From Flavobacterium psychrophilum (GTDB lineage Bacteria; Bacteroidota; Bacteroidia; Flavobacteriales; Flavobacteriaceae): a DNA stretch of 31,208 nucleotides. Below the pieces are notes generated by a model. The model worked only from the letters and a program-made list of their open reading frames with translations. It was not told the origin of the DNA and made no database searches. How positions within the stretch are numbered: the stretch's first letter is position 1; every line of letters starts with the position of its first letter. The stretch lies in NCBI GenBank assembly GCA_022730285.1, contig DZCQ01000014.1, forward strand, positions 1 to 31,208, written 5' to 3'. Position numbers and translations under genes: made by a program. Positions 8,322 to 16,890 of the stretch are shown here, one piece after another.

Positions 8322-8368
8322 CTCAAATTTCCGCTTAAAAATGGTGTTTTTAAACCTTTATATTTATT

Positions 8369-10702
8369 ATGCAAAAATACATTAGCCAATTAAACGAAGC
8401 ACAACAAGCTCCCGTACTCCAAAAAGACGGACCAATGATTGTAATAGCAGGTGCAGGCTCTGGAAAAACAAGGGTACTTACGGTAAGAATTGCTAATTTA
8501 ATGCACCAAGGAATAGATTCCTTTAGCATACTTGCACTAACCTTTACAAACAAAGCAGCACGGGAAATGAAAAAACGTATTGCAGAGATAGTTGGCAATG
8601 CAGAAGCTAAAAATCTCTGGATGGGAACATTTCACTCCGTTTTTGCAAGAATTTTACGATCAGAATCGGATAAGTTAGGCTATCCATCTAATTTTACTAT
8701 TTATGATTCGCAAGATTCTGTCCGATTATTAGGTGCAATAATTAAAGAAATGCAATTAGATAAAGATATCTATAAACCGAAACAAGTTTTTAGCAGAATA
8801 TCCTCCTACAAAAATAGTCTAATTACCGTAAAAGCATACTTTAACAATCCCGAATTGCAAGAAGCAGATGCAATGAGCAAAAAACCTCGAATAGGAGAAA
8901 TTTATCAAAATTATGTAGAACGCTGTTTTAAAGCTGGTGCAATGGATTTTGACGATTTACTACTAAAAACCAATGAACTTCTTACTCGATTTCCAGAAGT
9001 TTTAATGAAATACCAAAACAGATTTAGATACATACTAGTTGATGAGTACCAAGATACAAACCATTCGCAGTATTTAATAGTAAGAGCATTATCCGATAAA
9101 TTTCAAAATATTTGTGTGGTTGGTGATGATGCACAAAGTATCTATGGATTTAGAGGGGCAAATATTAATAATATTTTAAATTTTCAAAAAGATTATGATA
9201 ATGTACAATTATATAGATTGGAACAAAACTATCGCTCCTCTAAAAATATTGTAGAAGCTGCAAACTCTATTATTGAAAAAAACAAAACAAAATTGGACAA
9301 AATTGTTTGGACAGCAAACGATTCAGGACATAAAATAAAAATAAATAGAAGTATTACAGACAATGACGAAGGAAGATTTGTAGCTGCAACCATTTGGGAA
9401 CAAAAAATGACTAACCAAATGAAAAACAACCAATTTGCAATACTTTATCGTACCAATGCACAATCTCGTGCTATGGAAGATGCATTAAGAAAACGAGACA
9501 TTCCATATAGAATATTTGGAGGATTATCCTTCTACCAAAGAAAAGAAATAAAAGATATTTTGTGCTATTTACGATTGGTTATCAACCCAAAAGATGAAGA
9601 AGCCTTAATACGAATTATAAACTATCCCGCAAGAGGAATTGGAGACACAACAGTCGAAAAACTAACTATTGCTGCCAATCATTACAAGCGTTCCATTTTT
9701 GAAGTAATGGAAGTTATTGACAAGATTGATTTAAAATTAAATTCTGGTACCAAAACAAAATTACTAGATTTTGTAACAATGATTAAAAGTTTTCAGGTAA
9801 TAAATGAAACACAAGATGCCTTTTATCTTGCCGATCATGTTGCCAAAAAAACAGGCTATTTACAAGAACTAAAAAAAGATGGAACACCAGAAGGAATTGC
9901 ACGAATAGAAAACATAGAAGAACTATTAAATGGTATTAAAGATTTTACAGACGGACAGCAAGAAGTAGATGGAGCTCGTGGTGCATTATCAGAATTTTTA
10001 GAAGATGTAGCATTGGCAACCGATTTAGACAAAGATACAACAGACGATGATAGAGTTGCTTTAATGACCATTCACTTAGCCAAAGGACTAGAATTCCCTA
10101 CTGTTTTTATTGTTGGATTGGAGGAAGATTTGTTTCCAAGTGCCATGAGTATGAGTACCAGAAGTGAGCTAGAAGAAGAACGAAGACTGTTTTATGTAGC
10201 CTTAACACGTGCGGAACATCAAGCATACTTAACCTATGCACAATCGCGTTACCGCTGGGGAAAACTCACAGATAGCGAGCCTTCCAGATTTATAGAAGAG
10301 ATAGATAGTGAATATTTAGAATATCTTACTCCTCCAGAAACAAACTACAGATACAAACCACAAATAGACCATGATATTTTTGGCGATGTAGATAAATCAA
10401 AATTACGATTAAATAAACCTTTGGCTGGAACTCCACCTAAATACATTACGGACAACGAACCCAAATCAGACATTAATATCCGAAAATTAAAATCCGTTTC
10501 AAACAATTCAGGTTCGACTAATGCGAATTTGTTTGATAATAAATTGGTTGCAGGAAATATTGTCATGCACGAACGCTTCGGAAAAGGAGAAGTCCTCAAC
10601 TTAGAAGGTGTTGGAGCCGACAAAAAAGCAGAAATTAGATTTGAAGTTGGCGGCATTAAAAAATTATTGCTACGTTTTGCAAAATTGGACGTGATTGGTT
10701 AA
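8369..10702 (+). CDS. uvrD: ATP-dependent DNA helicase UvrD/PcrA
   Basis: A 3'-5' superfamily 1A helicase for nucleotide-excision and replication-associated repair. All SF1 motifs are present: GAGSGKT (28-34, motif I), LTFTNKAA (57-64, Ia), VDEYQDT (224-230, II), VVGDDAQSIYGFRG (250-263, III), LEQNYRSS (IV), MTIHLAKGLEFP (V) and YVALTRAE (VI). The 777-residue length is typical of PcrA/UvrD. The last 60 residues form the Tudor-like C-terminal domain (VMHERFGKGEVL) that binds RNA polymerase in related proteins. It is followed closely (18 bp) by an unknown membrane protein gene. Confidence 0.95.
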   Translation: MQKYISQLNEAQQAPVLQKDGPMIVIAGAGSGKTRVLTVRIANLMHQGIDSFSILALTFTNKAAREMKKRIAEIVGNAEAKNLWMGTFHSVFARILRSESDKLGYPSNFTIYDSQDSVRLLGAIIKEMQLDKDIYKPKQVFSRISSYKNSLITVKAYFNNPELQEADAMSKKPRIGEIYQNYVERCFKAGAMDFDDLLLKTNELLTRFPEVLMKYQNRFRYILVDEYQDTNHSQYLIVRALSDKFQNICVVGDDAQSIYGFRGANINNILNFQKDYDNVQLYRLEQNYRSSKNIVEAANSIIEKNKTKLDKIVWTANDSGHKIKINRSITDNDEGRFVAATIWEQKMTNQMKNNQFAILYRTNAQSRAMEDALRKRDIPYRIFGGLSFYQRKEIKDILCYLRLVINPKDEEALIRIINYPARGIGDTTVEKLTIAANHYKRSIFEVMEVIDKIDLKLNSGTKTKLLDFVTMIKSFQVINETQDAFYLADHVAKKTGYLQELKKDGTPEGIARIENIEELLNGIKDFTDGQQEVDGARGALSEFLEDVALATDLDKDTTDDDRVALMTIHLAKGLEFPTVFIVGLEEDLFPSAMSMSTRSELEEERRLFYVALTRAEHQAYLTYAQSRYRWGKLTDSEPSRFIEEIDSEYLEYLTPPETNYRYKPQIDHDIFGDVDKSKLRLNKPLAGTPPKYITDNEPKSDINIRKLKSVSNNSGSTNANLFDNKLVAGNIVMHERFGKGEVLNLEGVGADKKAEIRFEVGGIKKLLLRFAKLDVIG

Positions 10703-10720
10703 AGCAAAATTTAGATAGCT

Positions 10721-11320
10721 ATGGATATAGTATTTGGTTTTAAAATTATCTTATTTACTGTTTTACAATACATTCCATTGTATCTATGGTACAAAATGGC
10801 AACCCGTAAAAATATAATAATCGATTGGCGATTAATAACGAGTTACTTCCTTTTTGGTTCTTGGTTTGGAATGTTTGGCGAATTATTTTTATTCAAAGTC
10901 ATCGAATGGCTTTTTCACTCCCCAATTTGGGAATATAGAATTTTACCAATTCATCACGGAATTACGTCTTCCTACGGACCTATAATGTGGGGAAATGCTG
11001 CAGTTTACATTTGTTTTCATAAAAACTATACTTTAAACAAAAAAGAGAATTCAAGTGCTATCGTTTCCTTTGTGAAAGAATCTCTTTTTTTATTAGTCTT
11101 AGAACTGCTTTTTAATTTCTTGGCATTTGCTTTATTTCAAGAATACTTTTTCTATTATTTTGTTCCCGATTTGTGGCATTGGACAAGTTTTACTAATTTA
11201 CCTTTTTGGTGGGTTGGCTACCAAGTTGTAGTGAAATATAGTACCGTACTTTATAAAGAAGAAAAACTAAACCTTGTTATAGCCACGATGATGATGATGA
11301 TTGCTCTTGCCTATCAATGA
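10721..11320 (+). CDS. Uncharacterised polytopic membrane protein
   Basis: A 199-residue hydrophobic protein with about five membrane segments by eye (residues 3-24, 39-64, about 86-100, 115-145 and 180-197). Between the second and third lies a polar stretch with ILPIHHGITSSYGPIMWG. Its His pair, Ser/Thr and Pro residues look conserved enough to form a functional site, but I do not recognise the family. It lies 18 bp after the helicase gene and probably shares its transcript. The 3' end contains four successive ATG codons (MMMM), a possible slippage site. Confidence 0.75.
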   Translation: MDIVFGFKIILFTVLQYIPLYLWYKMATRKNIIIDWRLITSYFLFGSWFGMFGELFLFKVIEWLFHSPIWEYRILPIHHGITSSYGPIMWGNAAVYICFHKNYTLNKKENSSAIVSFVKESLFLLVLELLFNFLAFALFQEYFFYYFVPDLWHWTSFTNLPFWWVGYQVVVKYSTVLYKEEKLNLVIATMMMMIALAYQ

Positions 11321-11334
11321 TTAAAATAAAAACG

Positions 11335-11342
11335 TAACTTTG
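11335..11342 (+). promoter_or_regulatory. -7 promoter box upstream of yciO
   Basis: TAACTTTG, an exact TAnnTTTG, lies 64 bp ahead of the yciO ATG in the 86-bp gap. No well-spaced -33 TTTG was seen; a TTG at 11307-11309 lies 25 bp upstream. Confidence 0.5.
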
Positions 11343-11406
11343 CAATTGTAAAATTAAGTAGTAATTAGGTTTCTATGAAATCTAAATTCAAAAATTTTAA
11401 ATAAAA

Positions 11407-12027
11407 ATGTCGCAATTCATCAAAATATATCCAGAAAATCCCAACGAAAAGGAAATTGCTAGAGTAGTAAAAATTCTTAAAGAAGGCGGTCTTATTATAT
11501 ATCCAACCGATACAGTTTACGGACTTGGTTGTGATATTACCAATACCAAAGCCTTAGAAAAAATCGCAAAAATTAAAGGAATCAAACTAGAAAAAGCCAA
11601 TTTTTCTTTTGTTTGCTACGATTTGAGTAATATCTCCGATTATGTAAAACAAATAGATACCTCTACATTTAAAATTCTGAAACGCGCTTTACCAGGACCC
11701 TATACTTTTATTCTCCCTGGAAATAATAATCTGCCAAAAGAATTTAAAAAGAAAACCACGGTAGGAATTCGAGTTCCAAATAATGCTATTGCACTAGAAA
11801 TAGTGAAAATGTTAGGCAATCCTATTGTTTCTACTTCCATTCATGATGATGATGATGTGATAGAATATACCACTGATCCAGAACTTATTTTTGAAAAATG
11901 GCAAAACTTGGTAGATGTGGTTATTGATGGTGGTTATGGAGATAATGTAGGCTCCACAATTATCGATTTATCTGGTCATGAACCAGAAGTTATTCGGGAA
12001 GGAAAAGGAAGTTTAGACATTTTATAA
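11407..12027 (+). CDS. yciO: YciO-like L-threonylcarbamoyladenylate synthase family protein
   Basis: A YrdC/Sua5/YciO-superfamily protein of 206 residues, the same length as E. coli YciO. The opening MSQFIKIYPENPNEKEI closely parallels that protein. YPTDTVYGLGCDI (about 33-45) is the nucleotide-binding loop. FSFVCYDLSNIS, LPGPYTFILPG and VGIRVPNN follow. The C-terminus IREGKGSLDIL is characteristic. The superfamily makes threonylcarbamoyl-AMP for tRNA t6A, but YciO itself is the paralogue whose cellular job is less certain. It is convergent with clpX across a hairpin. Confidence 0.88.
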   Translation: MSQFIKIYPENPNEKEIARVVKILKEGGLIIYPTDTVYGLGCDITNTKALEKIAKIKGIKLEKANFSFVCYDLSNISDYVKQIDTSTFKILKRALPGPYTFILPGNNNLPKEFKKKTTVGIRVPNNAIALEIVKMLGNPIVSTSIHDDDDVIEYTTDPELIFEKWQNLVDVVIDGGYGDNVGSTIIDLSGHEPEVIREGKGSLDIL

Positions 12028-12032
12028 AAATA

Positions 12033-12079
12033 TTTTAGATTATATAGTACAACCTTTTTTAATACTATATAATCCAAAA
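12033..12079. terminator. Hairpin between convergent yciO and clpX
   Basis: A perfect 12-bp stem (GATTATATAGTA at 12038-12049 and TACTATATAATC at 12063-12074) has a 13-nt loop. It extends past one mismatch by four A-T pairs (TTTT 12033-12036 with AAAA 12076-12079). It sits in the 93-bp gap between two convergent genes, the usual place for a bidirectional terminator. The stem is A-T rich with no clean T-tract after it on the + strand. Confidence 0.6.
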
Positions 12080-12120
12080 CATTTTAAACCTTGATTGTAA
12101 AAAATGGAAATAGTTTTAAC

Positions 12121-13353
12121 CTAGGAAGCTATTTCTAATCTCTTCAATAAATTTTTAGTTAGAGCCTCATGCACATAATTTTTATCAATTTCTAATTCTT
12201 TGTCTAAAGAACTAGGCAAATCATACATAGCATCTGTAAGAATTGCTTCACAAAGCGAACGCAGTCCTCTGGCACCTAATTTATATTCTAATGCTTTATC
12301 TACAATATAATCTAAAGCATCGTCAGTGATAGTAAATTGCACATCATCCATCAAAAATAATTTTTGATATTGCTTGATAAGTGCATTCTTAGGCTGTGTC
12401 AAAATTGCTCTTAGAGTTTCTTTATCCAATGGATCCATGTGCGTTAATACTGGAAGTCGTCCTATAATTTCTGGAATTAGACCAAAATCTTTTATATCTT
12501 TAGGGATAATGTATTGCAATAAATTATCTTTATCAATAGCATCATGATTTTTAGAAGTATTATATCCAACTGCCTGTCTATTAAGACGTTTAGAGATTAC
12601 ACGGTCTATTCCATCAAAAGCACCACCTGCAATAAATAAAATATTTTGGGTATTTACTTCCACAAATTTTTGATCTGGATGCTTTCTACCTCCTTTTGGA
12701 GGAACATTTACTACTGTACCTTCTAATAGTTTTAACAATGCTTGTTGCACACCTTCTCCCGAAACATCTCTGGTTATAGATGCATTATCTCCTTTGCGTG
12801 CAATTTTATCAATTTCATCAATAAATACAATTCCTCTTTCTGCTTTGGCAACATCATAATCGGCTGCTTGAAGCAATCTGGTCAAAATGCTTTCCACATC
12901 TTCTCCTACATATCCTGCTTCGGTTAAAACTGTTGCATCTACAATTGCTAAAGGCACGTCAAGCATTTTGGCAATTGTTTTAGCTACAAGAGTTTTTCCA
13001 GTTCCTGTTTGCCCTACAATAAGTATGTTAGATTTTTCAATTTCAATCTCATCATTTATAGATTGCTGCATTAATCGTTTGTAGTGATTATATACGGCAA
13101 CTGCAATTACTTTTTTTGTTTGATCTTGCCCAATAATATATTGGTCAAGAAATTCTCTTATTTCTATTGGTTTTCTTAAAATTAAATCAGTAATGCTTTT
13201 AGGCAAAGTCCCAGATTTTAATTCTTCGAGCACAATTCCATGAGCTTGTTCTATACATTTATCACAAATGTGTGCATTTATACCTGCAATGAGCAAACTT
13301 GTTTCCGATTTTTTTCGTCCACAGAAAGAGCATTCTAATATTTCTTTTTTCAT
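12121..13353 (-). CDS. clpX: ClpXP protease ATP-binding subunit ClpX
   Basis: AAA+ unfoldase that feeds substrates into ClpP. The N-terminal zinc-binding domain has C8, C11, C30 and C33. GQTGTGKT (114-121) is Walker A, GYVGEDVE (147-154) contains the GYVG pore-1 loop, and VFIDEID (176-182) is Walker B. The sensor/arginine-finger region follows ([21 protein letters not shown] at about 192-212). The 410-residue length is standard. It starts 39 bp after clpP, and no separate promoter is visible, so co-transcription with clpP is likely. Confidence 0.97.
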   Translation of the reverse strand: MKKEILECSFCGRKKSETSLLIAGINAHICDKCIEQAHGIVLEELKSGTLPKSITDLILRKPIEIREFLDQYIIGQDQTKKVIAVAVYNHYKRLMQQSINDEIEIEKSNILIVGQTGTGKTLVAKTIAKMLDVPLAIVDATVLTEAGYVGEDVESILTRLLQAADYDVAKAERGIVFIDEIDKIARKGDNASITRDVSGEGVQQALLKLLEGTVVNVPPKGGRKHPDQKFVEVNTQNILFIAGGAFDGIDRVISKRLNRQAVGYNTSKNHDAIDKDNLLQYIIPKDIKDFGLIPEIIGRLPVLTHMDPLDKETLRAILTQPKNALIKQYQKLFLMDDVQFTITDDALDYIVDKALEYKLGARGLRSLCEAILTDAMYDLPSSLDKELEIDKNYVHEALTKNLLKRLEIAS

Positions 13354-13392
13354 TTCGCAATTTAATATCTTGGTTAGCCAAATTTATATTGA

Positions 13393-14100
13393 CTATTTTT
13401 CTCTCCTTAACACTTCATCAATCATGCCATAATTTTTTGCTTCATCTGCAATCATCCAATAATCCCTTTCAGAGTCTTGATGCACTTTATCAAAAGTTTG
13501 TCCAGAGTGGTGTGCTATTATGTTGTACAGTTCGTCTTTCAGTTTTAGCATTTCACGCAAGTTAATTTCCATGTCTGTTGCTACACCTTGAGCTCCACCA
13601 GATGGCTGGTGTATCATTACTCTGGAATGTGGCAAAGCAGAGCGTTTTCCAGCTGCTCCTGCACATAGTAAAACTGCCCCCATGGAAGCTGCCATTCCTG
13701 TACATATTGTTGCAACATCTGGTTTTATGTATTGCATGGTATCGTAAATTCCTAGTCCTGCATAAACGCTTCCTCCAGGAGAGTTTAGGTATATTTGTAT
13801 GTCTTTGCTCGCATCGGCACTTTCTAAGAAAAGTAATTGTGCTTGTACAATATTTGCTATCTGATCGTCTATTCCTGTACCTAGAAAAATAATTCTATCC
13901 ATCATTAATCTTGAAAAAACGTCCAATTGTGATACATTTAACTGTCGTTCTTCTATAATGTAAGGTGTCATGTTTGTTGGACTCATGGCTGCAATTATTT
14001 TATCGTAATACATTGCATTTACTCCTTGATGTTTGGTCGCAAATTTTTTAAATTCCTTTGTTTGTTCGAGCTGTGCCTTCGGGTTTTTTCCGTAATTCAT
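13393..14100 (-). CDS. clpP: ATP-dependent Clp protease proteolytic subunit
   Basis: Serine protease barrel of ClpXP. The catalytic triad is visible: S139 in TGMAASMG, H164 in RVMIHQPSGG and D213 in SERDYWM. Before the conserved PYIIEERQLN segment there is a charged extension of about 40 residues (MNYGKNPKAQLEQTKEF...). This makes the protein 235 residues, against about 207 in E. coli. The extension may be a propeptide or may have a structural role. It lies between tig and clpX, the classical tig-clpP-clpX order. Confidence 0.96.
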   Translation of the reverse strand: MNYGKNPKAQLEQTKEFKKFATKHQGVNAMYYDKIIAAMSPTNMTPYIIEERQLNVSQLDVFSRLMMDRIIFLGTGIDDQIANIVQAQLLFLESADASKDIQIYLNSPGGSVYAGLGIYDTMQYIKPDVATICTGMAASMGAVLLCAGAAGKRSALPHSRVMIHQPSGGAQGVATDMEINLREMLKLKDELYNIIAHHSGQTFDKVHQDSERDYWMIADEAKNYGMIDEVLRREK

Positions 14101-14289
14101 TATATTATTATCTAAAGTTTTTGAATAATCTTTTATTTAAAAAAATAGCAATTAAAACCTTTTATTTTATCTTTAAATCACTAATTTTCGAAAAAAAAAT
14201 CGTTTTTAAATCGATAAAAATTAAATATCCTCAACAAATTACAAAAAGTAAATAGCTATTAAAATATATCAAAGATACGTTTTATATTT
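14101..14289. other. Non-coding tig-clpP gap (189 bp)
   Basis: The longest gap in the window. It is almost pure A/T and has no open frame of note. On the minus strand it contains the -7 box of clpP at 14270-14277 and then about 165 nt of leader. A weak 6-bp stem (TTTTTA/TAAAAA) is present around ATCGAT near 14205-14220. I see no recognisable riboswitch or RNA gene. Confidence 0.5.
14270..14277 (-). promoter_or_regulatory. -7 promoter box for clpP
   Basis: The minus strand reads TATCTTTG, an exact TAnnTTTG, 13 bp after the tig stop codon and about 170 nt before the clpP ATG. It would give clpP-clpX a promoter independent of tig, with a long leader. No clear -33 element was found. Confidence 0.5.
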
Positions 14290-15603
14290 TTATTTCCCGT
14301 ATATTTCAGCTACAAATTGATTATAGGTTACTTCTTTTGTTACTGGATTTGCTTTTTCTACTATTGCTTTTACAAGTTTCTGCTTGCTTACTTGCTGTGT
14401 AAGTTTTTGCACTTCCTCTTGGTTAGCTAAAACTCTAGCAACAATTGCATCTACTTCTGCTTCGGTAGGGTTTTGTTGTCCAAATTGTGCCATTTGCTGA
14501 CGTATTGCATTTGCAGTAAAGCTCTTAAGTTCTTCAAAATTAACTTTTACATCTATTTGAGAATATGCTTTTCCTTCTATTAATTGAAAACGTAGTCCAT
14601 TTTCAGAGCGATTATATTCGACTGTTGCTTCCTCAAGGTTCAATTTTTTTTGACCAGAATTTTGCATCCATTTTATTAAGAAATCTTTTGGAAGGTCAAA
14701 TTTTGTGTTTTCTATAAGTGCAGAAATTACATCGTCTTCTAGTTTTTGTTCTGCTTGCAACTGAAATTGTGATTCGGCATCTTGTTTAATTTTTTCTTTC
14801 AATTCCTCTAGTGTAGCTACATTCCCTTCTCCAAAAAGTTTATCAAATAATTCTTGGTCAAGATTTGCTGGTTCTACATTGTTTATTTCAAGTATGTTTA
14901 CTTCAAGATTCACAACTACATCTAAAGTATCTTGATCTAAAAACTGTAGCATTTGCTCGTCTTCTTCAAAAAGTTGATCTGTTGCAATGGTTAGTGTTTC
15001 ATTTACTTTTTTGTTTAAGAAAAGTGCTTGTGTTTCTTCTTTGAATATAGATATTTCAAAGATTTGTTTTGCATTTATCCCTGCATCTTCGTTTATAAAA
15101 GTAGCTGTTACTTCGGTATTTTTAGTTATTGTTTCTGTGGCATTTGTTGTTCCGAATTGCTTCTGAATTCTAACCACTTGCTCCTCTATAATTGAGTCAT
15201 CTGCCGAAACTACATATTTAGTAACCGGTGTTTGTTCGTCTAGATTTATTTCAAATTTAGGAACAATTCCTATTTCGAACTGAAAGGTTAAATTTTCTTG
15301 TTCCCAATTAAAAATTTCCTTTTCTATTGCTATTGGCGTTCCTAAAAGGCTGTATCTTTCATTTGCAACAAAGCGTTCTATGGCTAAATCTACCACTTTT
15401 TTCACTTCTTCTTGTTTAATTGCTTTTCCGTATTGTTTTTCTACAAGATCTTTAGGGACTGCACCTTTACGAAATCCTTTTACAGTTGCTAATGGCATTT
15501 TTTCGTTGATGCGTTTTGCCACTTGCCCTTTGTAATCTGCGTGTACAATTTCGATTTCTAATAGTTCTGTTACGTTGTTAATTGCAATTCTTCTGATATC
15601 CAT
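14290..15603 (-). CDS. tig: Trigger factor
   Basis: Ribosome-associated chaperone. The N-terminal ribosome-binding domain carries GFRKGAVP (43-50), the signature loop contacting the ribosomal exit tunnel. The central region (about 155-250) aligns in position with the FKBP-type prolyl-isomerase domain, but the usual IPGFE/active-site residues are not recognisable. Isomerase activity may therefore be lost, as is common in Bacteroidota. A long helical C-terminal chaperone region with DQELFDKLFGEG and coiled segments completes the 437 residues. It is the first gene of tig-clpP-clpX. Confidence 0.93.
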   Translation of the reverse strand: MDIRRIAINNVTELLEIEIVHADYKGQVAKRINEKMPLATVKGFRKGAVPKDLVEKQYGKAIKQEEVKKVVDLAIERFVANERYSLLGTPIAIEKEIFNWEQENLTFQFEIGIVPKFEINLDEQTPVTKYVVSADDSIIEEQVVRIQKQFGTTNATETITKNTEVTATFINEDAGINAKQIFEISIFKEETQALFLNKKVNETLTIATDQLFEEDEQMLQFLDQDTLDVVVNLEVNILEINNVEPANLDQELFDKLFGEGNVATLEELKEKIKQDAESQFQLQAEQKLEDDVISALIENTKFDLPKDFLIKWMQNSGQKKLNLEEATVEYNRSENGLRFQLIEGKAYSQIDVKVNFEELKSFTANAIRQQMAQFGQQNPTEAEVDAIVARVLANQEEVQKLTQQVSKQKLVKAIVEKANPVTKEVTYNQFVAEIYGK

Positions 15604-15638
15604 GTTTTTCTTAAATTTATTATTCTAATTTTGGGTGG

Positions 15639-15670
15639 CAAAAATACAATATTTATAGCATTCAAGCAAT
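15639..15670 (-). promoter_or_regulatory. Promoter of tig
   Basis: The minus strand reads ATTG (15670-15667), a 20-bp spacer and TATTTTTG (15646-15639, exact TAnnTTTG), followed by a roughly 35-nt leader to the tig ATG. It matches the Bacteroidota -33/-7 arrangement well. Confidence 0.68.
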
Positions 15671-15685
15671 TATATATTACTTTTT

Positions 15686-16027
15686 CTATTTTCTATCTAC
15701 TGCTTTGTATAAAATGGATTGTGAAATAGATAATAAAATACTAAACAACATTGCTGTCCAAAAGGAATTTACGTGGAATTGTGGAATTAATTCTGCACAA
15801 ATTATAACCATTCCTGTGTTTATTACTAATAAAAATAAACCAAGTGTTAAGATGGTTACTGGTAGAGTTAAAAAAACTAAAATAGGTTTTAAAAAGGTGT
15901 TTAACAGTCCTATTACAATGGCAACAAGTATTGCTGTGCCAAAATTATCTACTTTTATTCCGTTTAAAAAATGAGCTAGTACAAATACAATAATTGTAGT
16001 AATCATCAAATGTATTATAATTTTCAT
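15686..16027 (-). CDS. Phage-holin-family (YvlD-like) membrane protein
   Basis: A 113-residue protein with four hydrophobic segments: residues 5-21, 29-46, 52-82 (with LLNTFLKPILVFLTLPVTIL) and 92-107. This pattern matches the Phage_holin_4_2/YvlD family of small chromosomal membrane proteins. The family name is historical; there is no phage context here and lysis is not implied. It lies 11 bp downstream of the hydrolase gene and is probably co-transcribed with it. Function unknown. Confidence 0.85.
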   Translation of the reverse strand: MKIIIHLMITTIIVFVLAHFLNGIKVDNFGTAILVAIVIGLLNTFLKPILVFLTLPVTILTLGLFLLVINTGMVIICAELIPQFHVNSFWTAMLFSILLSISQSILYKAVDRK

Positions 16028-16038
16028 ATTTTTTTGAT

Positions 16039-16803
16039 TTAAAATTTTAAAAATGAGATTGTTTTGTTGAAAAAATCGTTTGGATTTTCAGCATGAAGCC
16101 AATGTCCTGCATTTTCAATTGTTTGTATCGTTGCTTCTGGAAAATGTTTTTTGATAGTTTCAAAGTCTGCGTCTAGTATATAATTCGATTTTTCGCCTCG
16201 CAAAAATAGTGCTTTTTTTTCAAAAAAAGCATCGTCTGGCAATGCTTTTCCAATTTCGCTAATTTTTTGGGTAAGTATTTCTAAATTGAACCTAAAAGAG
16301 AGTTGTCCAGGTTCTTGCCAATACAAATTTTTAAGCAAAAATTGACGTATTCCGACATCTGAAATGTATTCTGAAATAATTTTTTCAACCTCTGAACGTG
16401 ATGGTTTTGTTGTGAAATTTACGGCATTTAGGGCTTGTAAAATTACTTGATGGTGTTCTGGATAGAGTTTAGTTCCAATATCTGCAATTATCAATTTACT
16501 AACTAATTCTGGGTAATTTGTAGCTAAAAGCATGGCTACTTTTCCTCCCATAGAATGCCCTAAAACACAAACGGAGGTCAATTGATGAAAGTTACAATAA
16601 TCTACCACATCTTGCACCATTATTTCGTAGCTAAAGTATTCGGAATGGAAAGATTTTCCGTGGTTTCTCAAATCTAATGTGTGTACTTGAAAGCCTTGTT
16701 CGGCATATTTTGAGGCAAGTGTTTTCCAATTGTCTGACATGCCTAAAAATCCGTGCAGAATTAAGAATGGCTTGCCTACTCCTTCTATTTTTGAATATAA
16801 CAT
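16039..16803 (-). CDS. Alpha/beta hydrolase (YbfF-like esterase)
   Basis: A 254-residue alpha/beta-hydrolase fold protein. LHGFLGMSDNW (16-26) is the oxyanion-loop motif, DLRNHGKS (44-51) follows, and GHSMGG (82-87) is the nucleophile elbow with S84. An Asp in SNYILDAD and a His in ENAGHWLHAENP complete the triad. This set resembles YbfF acyl-CoA esterases, but the substrate is not determined. An in-frame TTG at 16827 would add eight residues, but it lies inside the -7 promoter box, so ATG 16803 is chosen. It is first in a two-gene unit with the holin-like gene. Confidence 0.88.
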   Translation of the reverse strand: MLYSKIEGVGKPFLILHGFLGMSDNWKTLASKYAEQGFQVHTLDLRNHGKSFHSEYFSYEIMVQDVVDYCNFHQLTSVCVLGHSMGGKVAMLLATNYPELVSKLIIADIGTKLYPEHHQVILQALNAVNFTTKPSRSEVEKIISEYISDVGIRQFLLKNLYWQEPGQLSFRFNLEILTQKISEIGKALPDDAFFEKKALFLRGEKSNYILDADFETIKKHFPEATIQTIENAGHWLHAENPNDFFNKTISFLKF

Positions 16804-16824
16804 TTTGTATTCTATTTTAAAGAG

Positions 16825-16832
16825 CAAAAATA
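16825..16832 (-). promoter_or_regulatory. -7 promoter box of the hydrolase gene
   Basis: The minus strand reads TATTTTTG, an exact TAnnTTTG, 21 nt before the ATG at 16803. It rules out the upstream TTG as a start. The -33 region is T-rich without a clear TTTG. Confidence 0.58.
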
Positions 16833-16890
16833 ATTGTTTAATTGTAAAAAAAGCTTATTTTTAAAATTTAAAAAATTGTTAGCATCGTAA

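Noticed and set aside
10345..10656. Open frame antisense to the 3' end of uvrD (103 codons)
   Set aside because: It is a shadow of conserved helicase coding sequence, with no promoter box or recognisable protein.
11287..11299. Run of four ATG codons near the end of the unknown membrane protein gene
   Set aside because: A short triplet run within a reading frame; too short to claim phase variation.
13299..13892. Open frames antisense to clpX/clpP
   Set aside because: They lie opposite strongly conserved proteins and have no family match, signal or spacing that would support a gene.
15686..16027. Holin-like gene as a sign of prophage
   Set aside because: The family is common as a chromosomal gene, and no phage gene, integrase or attachment site is nearby.
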